Shown here one piece after another: positions 8,310 to 16,530 of a stretch of 64,000 nucleotides of DNA. Numbering within the stretch: position 1 is the stretch's first letter; every line of letters begins with the position of its first letter. Under the pieces are notes generated by a model. The model was given only the letters and a program-made list of their open reading frames with translations, had not been told where the DNA came from and did no database searches. Source of the DNA: Tepidibacillus_B infernus (GTDB lineage Bacteria > Bacillota > Bacilli > Tepidibacillales > Tepidibacillaceae); assembly GCF_048898065.1 (NCBI RefSeq), contig NZ_JBLWFI010000001.1, positions 620,001-684,000 on the forward strand, written 5' to 3'. A program made the translations under genes and the position numbers.

Positions 8310-9058
8310 TGGAATTAATTTTTGAAAAAACAAAAGGTTTAACAGATAAGCCAACCCATTATTGTCCAGGTTGTACTCATGGGGTGATTCATCGACTCGT
8401 TGGTGAAGTACTTGAAGAAATGGAGATCTTAGAAGATTCTGTAGGTGTGGCCTCTGTTGGCTGTTCTGTTCTTTCTTATGAGTACTTTAACTGCGACATG
8501 ACTCAAGCAGCTCATGGTCGTGCTCCAGCAGTTGCTACAGGATTGAAACGAGTTTTGCCAAAAGATCGTATTGTCTTTACCTATCAGGGCGATGGTGACC
8601 TTGCTTCAATCGGTATGGCGGAGATCGTTCATGCTGCAGCACGGGGAGAAAATATTACCGTCATTTTTGTGAATAATGCGATCTATGGTATGACTGGTGG
8701 ACAGATGGCACCCACCTCATTGGTTGGTCAAAAGACAGCCACTTCACCATTTGGAAGAGATGTAAGTTTACAAGGTGCTCCTATTCGTGTTTCCGAATTA
8801 TTGGCCACTTTGGATGGCGCAGCCTATATTGAACGAGTTTCTACCCATGATGTTCCACATATCATAAAAGCAAAAAAAGCTATTCGTAAAGCATTTGAAA
8901 TACAGAAAAAAGGATTAGGCTTTTCCATGGTTGAAGTTCTATCAACCTGTCCAACAAACTGGGGGTTAGATCCAGAAGAATCTTTAAATTGGGTAAAAGA
9001 ACAAATGGTACCTGTATACCCTCTTGGCATTTATAAAAATATTGAGGGAGGGAAATAA
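8309..9058 (+). CDS. vorA: 2-ketoisovalerate:ferredoxin oxidoreductase, thiamine-diphosphate subunit
   Basis: A 249-residue PorB-type subunit that binds thiamine diphosphate. CPGCTHG (cysteines 19 and 22) and the cofactor motif GDGDLASIG at about residue 94 are visible, followed by the NNAIYGMTGGQ stretch typical of the family. It pairs with the upstream PorA-like protein to form the catalytic core. The start overlaps vorB; the stop is one base before vorC. Confidence 0.93.
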   Translation: MELIFEKTKGLTDKPTHYCPGCTHGVIHRLVGEVLEEMEILEDSVGVASVGCSVLSYEYFNCDMTQAAHGRAPAVATGLKRVLPKDRIVFTYQGDGDLASIGMAEIVHAAARGENITVIFVNNAIYGMTGGQMAPTSLVGQKTATSPFGRDVSLQGAPIRVSELLATLDGAAYIERVSTHDVPHIIKAKKAIRKAFEIQKKGLGFSMVEVLSTCPTNWGLDPEESLNWVKEQMVPVYPLGIYKNIEGGK

Positions 9059-9059
9059 G

Positions 9060-9599
9060 ATGTTACACGAAATCATTATCGCTGGATTTGGTGGGCAAGG
9101 TGTGATGTCGATGGGGCAACTTTTGGCTTATGCCGGAATGATTGAAAATAAGCATGTTTCCTGGTTACCTTCCTATGGACCTGAGCAACGAGGTGGTACA
9201 GCGAATGTTTCAGTCATTATTAGTGATGAGCCTGTTGGTTCTCCAGTTATTTCCCACCCAACAACAGCAATTGTTCTAAACAAACCGTCTTTTGATAAAT
9301 TTGAACCGCTTGTGATCCCAGGTGGGGTCTTAATTGTAAACAGCTCGTTAATCGATGTTAAATCAACTAGACAAGATATAACGATCATCGAAGTATCTGC
9401 ATCGGAATTAGCCAATGAAATGGGAGAACCTAAGGTTGCTAACTCTATTATTTTAGGGGCCTTTTTAGAAATTTCAAAAGCTGTAAGTCCTGAGTCGGTC
9501 ATTGAATCTCTAAAAAAGGTTCTTCCCGAAAGAAGACACAATTTAATTCCAGTGAATCAATTAGCTCTAGAAAAAGGAGCACAAATCGTAAATAACTAA
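9060..9599 (+). CDS. vorC: 2-ketoisovalerate:ferredoxin oxidoreductase, gamma subunit
   Basis: A 179-residue PorG-type subunit with the family's N-terminal GFGGQGVMSMGQ motif and the YGPEQRGGT block that helps shape the CoA site. I chose ATG 9060, right after GGGAGGG; a longer reading from 9024 would overlap vorA and lacks a ribosome site. It is the last gene of the sigma-54 operon, followed by a terminator. Confidence 0.92.
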   Translation: MLHEIIIAGFGGQGVMSMGQLLAYAGMIENKHVSWLPSYGPEQRGGTANVSVIISDEPVGSPVISHPTTAIVLNKPSFDKFEPLVIPGGVLIVNSSLIDVKSTRQDITIIEVSASELANEMGEPKVANSIILGAFLEISKAVSPESVIESLKKVLPERRHNLIPVNQLALEKGAQIVNN

Positions 9600-9634
9600 A
9601 TCATCATCTCTGAATGCTTTTTGGATTACTTTAG

Positions 9635-9671
9635 CTACTAGTCTATCATTTTGTAGGCTAGTAGTTTTTTT
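9635..9671 (+). terminator. Terminator after vorC
   Basis: Stem CTACTAGTCTA with TAGGCTAGTAG (one G-U pair), followed by seven T. It closes the ptb-vor operon. The following 130 bases before lpdV are AT-rich and hold an imperfect repeat TACAC/GTGTA near 9693-9712, possibly a regulator site. Confidence 0.8.
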
Positions 9672-9799
9672 ATAAAAATTAAATTTTGTTTACACTTTTT
9701 GCTTGTGTACTTTTAAGAGCTTTTATAAAATGATACTGAATCTAAATAAAATATATAAATAAAGAATTTAAAGGGCAAATGGGAAGGAAGATGAAAGAA

Positions 9800-11227
9800 A
9801 TGTCAGAGCAAAAACAATTTGATGTAGTATTCTTGGGAGCAGGTCCTGGCGGATATGTTGCAGCGATTCGTGCTGCACAGTTAGGTTTAAATGTCGCTGT
9901 TGTGGAAAAAGATAAAGTAGGGGGGACCTGTTTACATCGGGGCTGTATACCAAGTAAATCCTTTTTACGTAGTGCGGAAATCTATCGAAATGCAAAAGAG
10001 GGAGAAGAATTTGGTGTTGTAGTAGAGCATGTTACACTTAACTTTGAACAAGTGCAAGCAAGAAAACGTAAAGTAGTAGAGCAACTAACAAAAGGAATCG
10101 AGCATCTTTTCAAGAAAAATAATGTTACTTTGGTAGAAGGGTTCGGCCGTATTATGGGACCTTCGATCTTTTCACCACTAAGTGGAACAATTTCGGTAGA
10201 AAAAGCCAATGGGGAAAACGAATTGCTAGCAACAAAACATGTCATTATCGCTACTGGCTCTCGTCCGAGAACATTACCTGGTTTACATATTGATGGAAAG
10301 TTTATTATGACGAGTGATGAGGCATTAGAGATGACAGAACTTCCAAAATCGATGATTATCATTGGTGGCGGAGTCATTGGTATGGAATGGGCATCCCTTT
10401 TAACTGATTTTGGCGTAGAAGTGACGGTAGTTGAGTTTTTACCACGTATTTTACCTCTTGAAGATGGCGAAATTAGTAAAGATATGACTCGTGTCATGAA
10501 AAAGCGTAAGGTCAAAATCCATACAGATACAAGGGTTTTACCTGAAACAGTAAAAATTGTTGATGGACATGTAGAATTAGAGGCTCAAAAGGGAGATAAG
10601 ACGATCCAACTTTCAGCTGACAAAGTACTTGTTTCTGTTGGACGACAAGCAAATGTTGAAGGAATTGGACTAGAAAATACTGAAATAAAAGTTGAAAGAG
10701 GAGTTATTCAAGTAAATGAATATTTCCAAACTGCGGAATCACATATTTACGCAATTGGTGATGTTATTGGTGGTTTACAGCTAGCTCATGTTGCATCACA
10801 TGAGGGGATTATAGCTGTTGAACATATAGCGGGCAAGAATCCTAAACCATTAGATTATTTGGCTGTTTCCAAATGTACCTTTACCTCTCCTGAAGTTGCT
10901 AGTGTAGGGATGACAGAGGAAGAGGCGATAGAAAAAGGTTATGAAGTAAAAGTGGGTAAATTCCAATTTAGAGGAATTGGGAAAGCATTAGTTCATGGAG
11001 AAGTAGATGGTTTCGTAAAATTAGTTGCAGATAAAAATACAGGGGATCTTCTAGGGGTTCATATGATTGGGCCACATGTAACAGACATGATCTCTGAAGC
11101 AGGGTTAGCAAAAGTATTAGATGCAACTCCATGGGAGATTGCACATACCATTCATCCACATCCAACCTTATCTGAAGCTGTAATGGAAGCTGCTCTAGAT
11201 GTTGATGGCAAAGCGATTCATGCCTAG
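9800..11227 (+). CDS. lpdV: Dihydrolipoamide dehydrogenase (E3) of the branched-chain complex
   Basis: The flavoprotein that reoxidises lipoamide on the E2 core with NAD. It has the N-terminal FAD motif GAGPGG, the redox-active disulfide GGTCLHRGC (Cys44 and Cys49 from this start), a second NAD fold GGGVIG, and the C-terminal HPHPTLSE motif with the catalytic His-Glu pair. From ATG 9800 the protein has 475 residues, matching B. subtilis LpdV. In-frame ATGs at 9779 and 9791 are alternatives because the ribosome site (GGGAAGG) lies between them. It leads the lpdV-bkdAA-bkdAB-bkdB cluster. Confidence 0.93.
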   Translation: MSEQKQFDVVFLGAGPGGYVAAIRAAQLGLNVAVVEKDKVGGTCLHRGCIPSKSFLRSAEIYRNAKEGEEFGVVVEHVTLNFEQVQARKRKVVEQLTKGIEHLFKKNNVTLVEGFGRIMGPSIFSPLSGTISVEKANGENELLATKHVIIATGSRPRTLPGLHIDGKFIMTSDEALEMTELPKSMIIIGGGVIGMEWASLLTDFGVEVTVVEFLPRILPLEDGEISKDMTRVMKKRKVKIHTDTRVLPETVKIVDGHVELEAQKGDKTIQLSADKVLVSVGRQANVEGIGLENTEIKVERGVIQVNEYFQTAESHIYAIGDVIGGLQLAHVASHEGIIAVEHIAGKNPKPLDYLAVSKCTFTSPEVASVGMTEEEAIEKGYEVKVGKFQFRGIGKALVHGEVDGFVKLVADKNTGDLLGVHMIGPHVTDMISEAGLAKVLDATPWEIAHTIHPHPTLSEAVMEAALDVDGKAIHA

Positions 11228-11251
11228 AACATAATAAAGGGGCTGTTTGAT

Positions 11252-12247
11252 TTGATTCAACCAAACTCCCATCAGCACTTGGGATTAAGTCAACAAAATG
11301 TTCTAGATATGTATTATTACATGCTTTTAACCAGAAAAATTGATGAAAGAATGTGGCTATTAAATCGGGCTGGGAAAATTCCTTTCGTCATTTCATGTCA
11401 GGGACAAGAGGCGGCGCAGGTGGGGGCTGCGTTCGCCTTAAACAAACAAAAGGATTATACTTTACCTTACTACCGGGATATGGGTGTTGTCCTAGTGCTA
11501 GGTATGACCGCAAAGGATTTGATGTTGTCTGCATTTGCCAAAGCAGAAGATCCGAATAGTGGTGGTCGTCAAATGCCTGGACATTTTAGTAGCAAACCAC
11601 TCAATATCGTGACTGGATCTAGTCCAGTTACTACTCAATTGCCACATGCTGTTGGTATCGCCTTAGCAGCTAAAATGAATCAAGAAGAATTGGTATCGTT
11701 TACAACGCTAGGCGAAGGTTCAACAAATCAGGGTGATTTTCATGAAGCCCTCAACTTTGCTGGAGTTCATCAATTACCCGTTATTTTCATGGTTGAAAAT
11801 AATAAATATGCAATAAGTGTACCTCTAAAAAAACAGATCCCAACTGAGAATATTGCTGTTCGGGGAGCTGGTTATGGCATGCCAGGTTTCACAGTAGATG
11901 GCAATAATCCTTTAGAGGTTTATCAAGTGGTTCATGAAGCTAGACAGAGAGCTATTCGGGGGGAAGGACCAACACTGATTGAAGCTGTAACATATCGCCT
12001 TGTTCCACATTCTAGTGATGACGATGATCGAAGCTATCGTTCAAGAGAAGAAGTGGAAGAGGCGAAAAAAAATGATCCGATTCTACTATTTCAACAGTAT
12101 TTATATGATTCGGGTTTGTTAAACGATCAGTTACATCAAGAAATCATGGAACGTGTCAACAAAGAGGTCAATGAGGCGACGGATTGTGCCGAGAAAGCTG
12201 CATATCCAGATCCAGAGACTATTCTTTTACACGTTTATGAAGAGTAG
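11252..12247 (+). CDS. bkdAA: 2-oxoisovalerate dehydrogenase E1 alpha
   Basis: A 331-residue thiamine-diphosphate E1 alpha subunit that decarboxylates branched-chain 2-oxoacids. The cofactor motif GEGSTNQGD ... NN is visible near the middle, and the serine loop HSSDDDDRSYR near residue 250 is typical of branched-chain E1. The start is a TTG at 11252 with AAAGGGG 9 bases upstream. It lies 24 bases after lpdV and 14 before the beta subunit, so all are one operon. Confidence 0.93.
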   Translation: MIQPNSHQHLGLSQQNVLDMYYYMLLTRKIDERMWLLNRAGKIPFVISCQGQEAAQVGAAFALNKQKDYTLPYYRDMGVVLVLGMTAKDLMLSAFAKAEDPNSGGRQMPGHFSSKPLNIVTGSSPVTTQLPHAVGIALAAKMNQEELVSFTTLGEGSTNQGDFHEALNFAGVHQLPVIFMVENNKYAISVPLKKQIPTENIAVRGAGYGMPGFTVDGNNPLEVYQVVHEARQRAIRGEGPTLIEAVTYRLVPHSSDDDDRSYRSREEVEEAKKNDPILLFQQYLYDSGLLNDQLHQEIMERVNKEVNEATDCAEKAAYPDPETILLHVYEE

Positions 12248-12261
12248 GGGGTTGGATCCTG

Positions 12262-13245
12262 ATGGCTATGTTAACCTATATAGAAGCAGTAACTCAAGCA
12301 TTACGTGAAGAAATGAAGAGAGATCAAAAAGTTTTTGTTTTAGGTGAAGATGTAGGAGTACGTGGTGGTGTATTTCGTGCAACAAATGGATTATATGAGG
12401 AATTTGGGGAACAACGGGTATTAGATACACCTTTGGCTGAGTCAGCAATCGTTGGTGTGGCTATTGGGGCTGCATTGTATGGAATGAGACCTGTTGCAGA
12501 AATTCAATTTGCTGATTTTATCTTTCCTGCGGCAAACCAAATTATTAGTGAAGCGGCAAAAATCCGGTACCGTTCCAATAATGACTGGCATGTTCCTTTA
12601 GTGATCCGTGCCCCTTATGGAGGAGGAGTTCATGGGGCCTTATACCACTCACAAAGTGTTGAGGCAGTATTTAGTAATGTACCTGGTCTAAAAATAGTCG
12701 CTCCATCTACACCATATGATGTCAAAGGACTTTTAAAATCCGCTATTCGAGATAACGACCCTGTACTATTCTTTGAGCATAAACGTTTATATCGTCTGAT
12801 TAAAGGAGAAGTACCTGAAGAAGATTATACTTTGCCAATTGGGAAAGCAGAACTGAAGCGAGAAGGTCATGATGTCACAGTCATTACCTATGGTTTAATG
12901 GTTCAATATGCCCTTCAAGCTGCTGAAAGTCTTGAGAAAGAAGGTATCAGCATTCATCTTCTAGACTTACGTACTCTTCAACCATTAGATAAAGAAGCAA
13001 TCATTGAAGCGACAAAACGGACAGGAAAAGTATTAATTATTCATGAAGATAACAAGACTGGTGGAATTGGTGGAGAAGTTTCGGCGATCATTGCTGAAGA
13101 AGCTTTATTTGAACTTGATGCACCAATAAAACGTCTGACTGGAATTGATATTCCTGCCATGCCGTATAGTCCACCTTTAGAAAAAGCATTTATGCTGACC
13201 CCAGAAAAGATTGCAAAATCAATCAAAGAATTAGCTGAATTTTAA
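12262..13245 (+). CDS. bkdAB: 2-oxoisovalerate dehydrogenase E1 beta
   Basis: A 327-residue E1 beta subunit, the usual length. The GEDVG block near residue 27 is followed by the PLAESAIVG and QFADFIFPA segments shared by pyruvate and branched-chain E1 beta chains, and a transketolase C-terminal domain from about residue 200. It forms the heterotetramer with the preceding alpha subunit. An ATG at 12268 is a possible shorter start. Confidence 0.93.
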   Translation: MAMLTYIEAVTQALREEMKRDQKVFVLGEDVGVRGGVFRATNGLYEEFGEQRVLDTPLAESAIVGVAIGAALYGMRPVAEIQFADFIFPAANQIISEAAKIRYRSNNDWHVPLVIRAPYGGGVHGALYHSQSVEAVFSNVPGLKIVAPSTPYDVKGLLKSAIRDNDPVLFFEHKRLYRLIKGEVPEEDYTLPIGKAELKREGHDVTVITYGLMVQYALQAAESLEKEGISIHLLDLRTLQPLDKEAIIEATKRTGKVLIIHEDNKTGGIGGEVSAIIAEEALFELDAPIKRLTGIDIPAMPYSPPLEKAFMLTPEKIAKSIKELAEF

Positions 13246-13259
13246 AGGAGGTGGAATAG

Positions 13260-14570
13260 ATGGCAACTAAAGTATTAATGCCTCAGTTAGGCGAAAGTGT
13301 CACAGAAGGAACGATCACTAAATGGCTAAAAAAGGTTGGCGAGCAAGTTGCTCTTTATGAGCCTTTATGCGAGGTAGAAACAGATAAAGTTAATGCAGAA
13401 GTTCCAGCGACTGTAGCTGGTATAGTGACCGAAATCGCCGTTGAAGAAGGAACAACTATTGCGGTTGGCCATTTAATTTGCTATATCCAAGAAGATGAAG
13501 CTATTTCACCTGAATCAATAGATGGTATTGAACAAACTTTAGAAAACCCTGTTCAATCCGAAATAGTCCAGTCTAAAGCCCAGCCAAATGAAAATCAAGG
13601 GATAAAACATGCAGGAAAAATTCGCTATTCTCCAGCAGTGATGAGGCTTGCACAAGAAAACAATATTGACTTTACCAGAATAAAAGGAACAGGTTTGGAA
13701 GGACGTATTACTAGAAAAGATGTCCTACAATATATTGAAAATAACAATAAGCAGGAAGTATTAAATGATTCACCATCAATGATTGAGTCAGCTGAGTTAA
13801 CAACTGGATCAAATGTTGATTTTACTTCTCCTATTATACAAACAACTCCTATTTCAAACGGAATTGATCATGGAGATCAGGTAATGAAGGTTAACACTGT
13901 AAGGAGAACCATTGCGAAACGAATGGTGCAAAGTAAACATGAGGCTCCTCACGCTTGGTTAACTGTAGAAGCTGATGTAACAGAACTAGTAAATTACCGA
14001 AATAGCATCAAGAAAGAACTTATACAAAAAGAAGGATTCAACCTTACCTTTCTACCATTTTTTATTAAAGCGGTCGTTGAATCGATCAAAGAATATCCCA
14101 TTTTAAATTCAGTATGGGACGAAGATCAAATTATTTTAAAGAAAAATATTAATATCTCGATTGCAGTGGCTACAGAGGATGCTTTATTTGTTCCAGTTAT
14201 CCATGATGCCGATCAAAAAAGTATTTATGGGCTGGCTAAGCAAATTGATCAATTAGTTAAAAAGACCAAAGCTGGAAAATTAACGATGGATGATATGCAA
14301 GGTGGAACCTTTACAGTGAATAATACTGGAGCGATAGGATCTGTTTTATCAGCACCGATTATTAATCATCCCCAAGCAGGGATTATTACGATGGAATCTA
14401 TTGTAAAAAGGCCAGTAGTGATTGAGGATATGCTTGCAATTCGTTCTATGGTAAATCTTTGTATGTCGTTCGATCATCGAATTATAGATGGGTTCATTGC
14501 AGGTCGCTTCATTCAGAATGTAAAATCAAAGCTAGAATCGTTAGGGAAAAATAAGGTTTCCATTTATTAG
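13260..14570 (+). CDS. bkdB: Dihydrolipoyl acyltransferase E2 of the branched-chain complex
   Basis: A 436-residue E2 core protein. Domains in order: one lipoyl domain (residues 1-78) with the modified lysine at 43 in ETDKVNAE; a peripheral subunit-binding domain (about 120-158, RYSPAVMRLA); and the catalytic acyltransferase domain ending with FDHRIIDG, which carries the active-site histidine and aspartate. The linkers are rich in Asn, Gln, Ser and Thr rather than the more common Ala/Pro. The start follows AAAGGAGGTGG closely. It is the last gene of the bkd cluster. Confidence 0.94.
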   Translation: MATKVLMPQLGESVTEGTITKWLKKVGEQVALYEPLCEVETDKVNAEVPATVAGIVTEIAVEEGTTIAVGHLICYIQEDEAISPESIDGIEQTLENPVQSEIVQSKAQPNENQGIKHAGKIRYSPAVMRLAQENNIDFTRIKGTGLEGRITRKDVLQYIENNNKQEVLNDSPSMIESAELTTGSNVDFTSPIIQTTPISNGIDHGDQVMKVNTVRRTIAKRMVQSKHEAPHAWLTVEADVTELVNYRNSIKKELIQKEGFNLTFLPFFIKAVVESIKEYPILNSVWDEDQIILKKNINISIAVATEDALFVPVIHDADQKSIYGLAKQIDQLVKKTKAGKLTMDDMQGGTFTVNNTGAIGSVLSAPIINHPQAGIITMESIVKRPVVIEDMLAIRSMVNLCMSFDHRIIDGFIAGRFIQNVKSKLESLGKNKVSIY

Positions 14571-14587
14571 TAGGATTGGTTATATGC

Positions 14588-14620
14588 AAAAGGATAGCAA
14601 TTTGTCTGCTATCCTTTTTG
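14588..14620. terminator. Bidirectional terminator after bkdB
   Basis: Perfect stem AAAAGGATAGCA / TGCTATCCTTTT with a 7-base loop. A-run and T-run flanks let it work for bkdB on the plus strand and for a gene arriving from the other side. The group II intron begins 6 bases further on, as expected for a terminator-targeting intron. Confidence 0.88.
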
Positions 14621-14625
14621 TTGTG

Positions 14626-16528
14626 GTGCGCCACGCATGGCGATTAACTAGGCGGTGAAAGTCCGCTATGGGGGTATGTAGCGACCAACCATTAGCTTAA
14701 GGCAAGGGTGTCCATCGCGAGGTGGAATCTGAAGGAAGCCGGCGGCAAAGTTCTGACCCGAGGAACACGAACAATATTAGGCGCAAAACGTGGGGTAAGA
14801 CTGCCTGACAAGTCAAAGCCCAAAAGCTACACGGACACGTCAGCGTAAATGTTGCGGGTACATGGAATGAAAGTGAATCGTCTTACCGTGGGAGGCCTCA
14901 CGGACGGGTGGAAACGGAGTATGAAACCCGGTTGAAACAAGATTTGTCGTGAGGAGTCAGCCGAAGCCATAGTACAGAGGTGTTCTAGACACCGAAGGAA
15001 GGGCCGAACCAAAGGAGGTGTGGGTCAATGAAAGTTACTGAAAGTGGCAATTTAAAACACAGACAACTTTCTTTTGAAGACTATCTGCAAATGGTATCTG
15101 CGGAACAGAGAGAGTATGCAGAAGTGTGTGCGCCACCAAAGATGACCGAAACCGACAACACCAACACAAACGAGCAGACAGAGAGACTGATGGAGAAAAT
15201 CCTCAACGCCGAAAACCTCAATCGAGCCTATAAACAAGTGAAAAGGAATAAAGGTGCAGGTGGAATTGACGGCATGCAGGTGGATGAACTTCTACCCTTC
15301 CTGAAAGAACACAAGGACGAACTCCTGAAATCCCTCTGGGACGGAAAATACCGTCCAAAACCCGTGCGGCGGGTTGAAATACCCAAAGAGAACGGACAGA
15401 CCAGAAAATTAGGAATACCGACCGTCGTGGACAGGTTAATCCAACAAGCGATAACTCAAGTGCTGTCACCCATTTTCGAGAAGCAGTTTTCAGACAACAG
15501 CTACGGCTTCCGACCGAAGCGAAGCGCACATGATGCCCTGCGGAGATGCCAAGCTCATATTACAGACGGTTATAAATACGTAGTCGATATGGACTTGGAA
15601 AAGTATTTCGATACGGTAAACCAAAGCAAGCTGATTCAGATTTTGTCGGAGACGATAAAAGATGGGCGGATCATATCGCTAATCCATAAATTCCTGAAAG
15701 CAGGAGTTATGGATGGCGGGATGTTTGAAGAAAGTCCAGAGGGTGTACCACAGGGCGGCCCCCTAAGCCCCTTACTTGGCAACATTATGCTCAACGAATG
15801 CGACCACGAGCTGGAAAAGCGGGGACACCGCTTTGTACGCTATGCAGATGACATGATGATTTTCTGCAAAAGCAAGAAAGCGGCAAAGCGAACGCTCGAC
15901 CACATCCTCCCGTATATTGAGGGAAGGTTATTCCTGAGAGTTAACAGGGAGAAAACGAAGGTATCGCATGTAAATTACGTCAAGTATCTGGGATATAGTT
16001 TCTACATCTACAGAGGAGAAGGGCGGTTAAGAATCCATCCCAAAAGCATTCAGAAACTTAAGGACAAAATCCGGGAAGTTACTGGGCGCAGCAACGGAAT
16101 GGGAATCGAAGAACGAAGAACCAAACTCAATCAAGTAGTGCGAGGCTGGACAAATTACTTCAAACTGGCGGATGCAAAGAATCTGCTCAGTAGTTTAGAC
16201 GAGTGGCTGAGAAGTCGCATACGAATGGTGACCTGGAAACGATGGAAACGAATCCGGACACGCTTTGAAAACCTCAAGAAGGCAGGCGTGAGTGAGGAGC
16301 AAGCGTGGATGTGGGCGAATACAAGAAAAGGCTATTGGCGTACTGCTCATAGCCCTATCTTGACAAAAGCCCTATCTAACGAGCGATTTAAGCGAGCTGG
16401 ATATCTTAGTTTTAGTGAGTGTTATTCTGCGAAGTGACGTGTAAACTTTGGAAGCGCCGTATACCGAACGGTACGTACGGTGCTGTGGGAGGTCGGCTGG
16501 TCAAATAAGGGCCAGCCTCCTACCCGAT
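14626..16528 (+). mobile_element. Group IIC intron
   Basis: The left end starts with GTGCGCC, a standard group II 5' end. About 400 bases of structured, GC-richer ribozyme RNA follow, then a maturase reading frame. At 16453-16484 a domain V hairpin is visible: the catalytic AGC, an AGCGCCGTA / TACGGTGCT stem and a GAAC loop. A domain VI stem (GGAGG ... CCTCC) ends near 16520 and the 3' end is read as CCGAT. Insertion a few bases behind a terminator hairpin is the known habit of class C introns. Ends are inferred from consensus and could be off by a base or two. No damage was seen, so it may be active. Confidence 0.88.
15028..16437 (+). CDS. ltrA: Group IIC intron reverse transcriptase/maturase
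   Basis: A 469-residue intron-encoded protein. The reverse transcriptase palm and fingers cover about residues 55-340, with the catalytic YADD motif near 272 and the conserved VPQGGPLSP block before it. A maturase (GIIM) domain follows (LNQVVRGWTNYF), then a WANTRKGYW tail. No HNH endonuclease domain is visible, as expected for class C introns. It promotes splicing and retrohoming of the host intron. The start has a perfect AAAGGAGGTG 9 bases upstream. Base composition is clearly more GC-rich than the flanking genes, a sign of transfer. Confidence 0.95.
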   Translation: MKVTESGNLKHRQLSFEDYLQMVSAEQREYAEVCAPPKMTETDNTNTNEQTERLMEKILNAENLNRAYKQVKRNKGAGGIDGMQVDELLPFLKEHKDELLKSLWDGKYRPKPVRRVEIPKENGQTRKLGIPTVVDRLIQQAITQVLSPIFEKQFSDNSYGFRPKRSAHDALRRCQAHITDGYKYVVDMDLEKYFDTVNQSKLIQILSETIKDGRIISLIHKFLKAGVMDGGMFEESPEGVPQGGPLSPLLGNIMLNECDHELEKRGHRFVRYADDMMIFCKSKKAAKRTLDHILPYIEGRLFLRVNREKTKVSHVNYVKYLGYSFYIYRGEGRLRIHPKSIQKLKDKIREVTGRSNGMGIEERRTKLNQVVRGWTNYFKLADAKNLLSSLDEWLRSRIRMVTWKRWKRIRTRFENLKKAGVSEEQAWMWANTRKGYWRTAHSPILTKALSNERFKRAGYLSFSECYSAK

Positions 16529-16530
16529 TC

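Noticed and set aside
9173..9541. Long open frame antisense to vorC
   Set aside because: Shadow of vorC with no ribosome site; similar antisense frames at 9982-10515 and 49551-50045 were dropped for the same reason.
9690..9715. Second sigma-54 promoter upstream of lpdV
   Set aside because: CTTTTTGCTT has a -12-like GC but no GG at the required distance.
15028..16437. Reverse transcriptase as part of a retron, diversity-generating element or defence system
   Set aside because: It has a maturase domain and sits inside group II ribozyme sequence with domain V and VI, so it is an intron protein.
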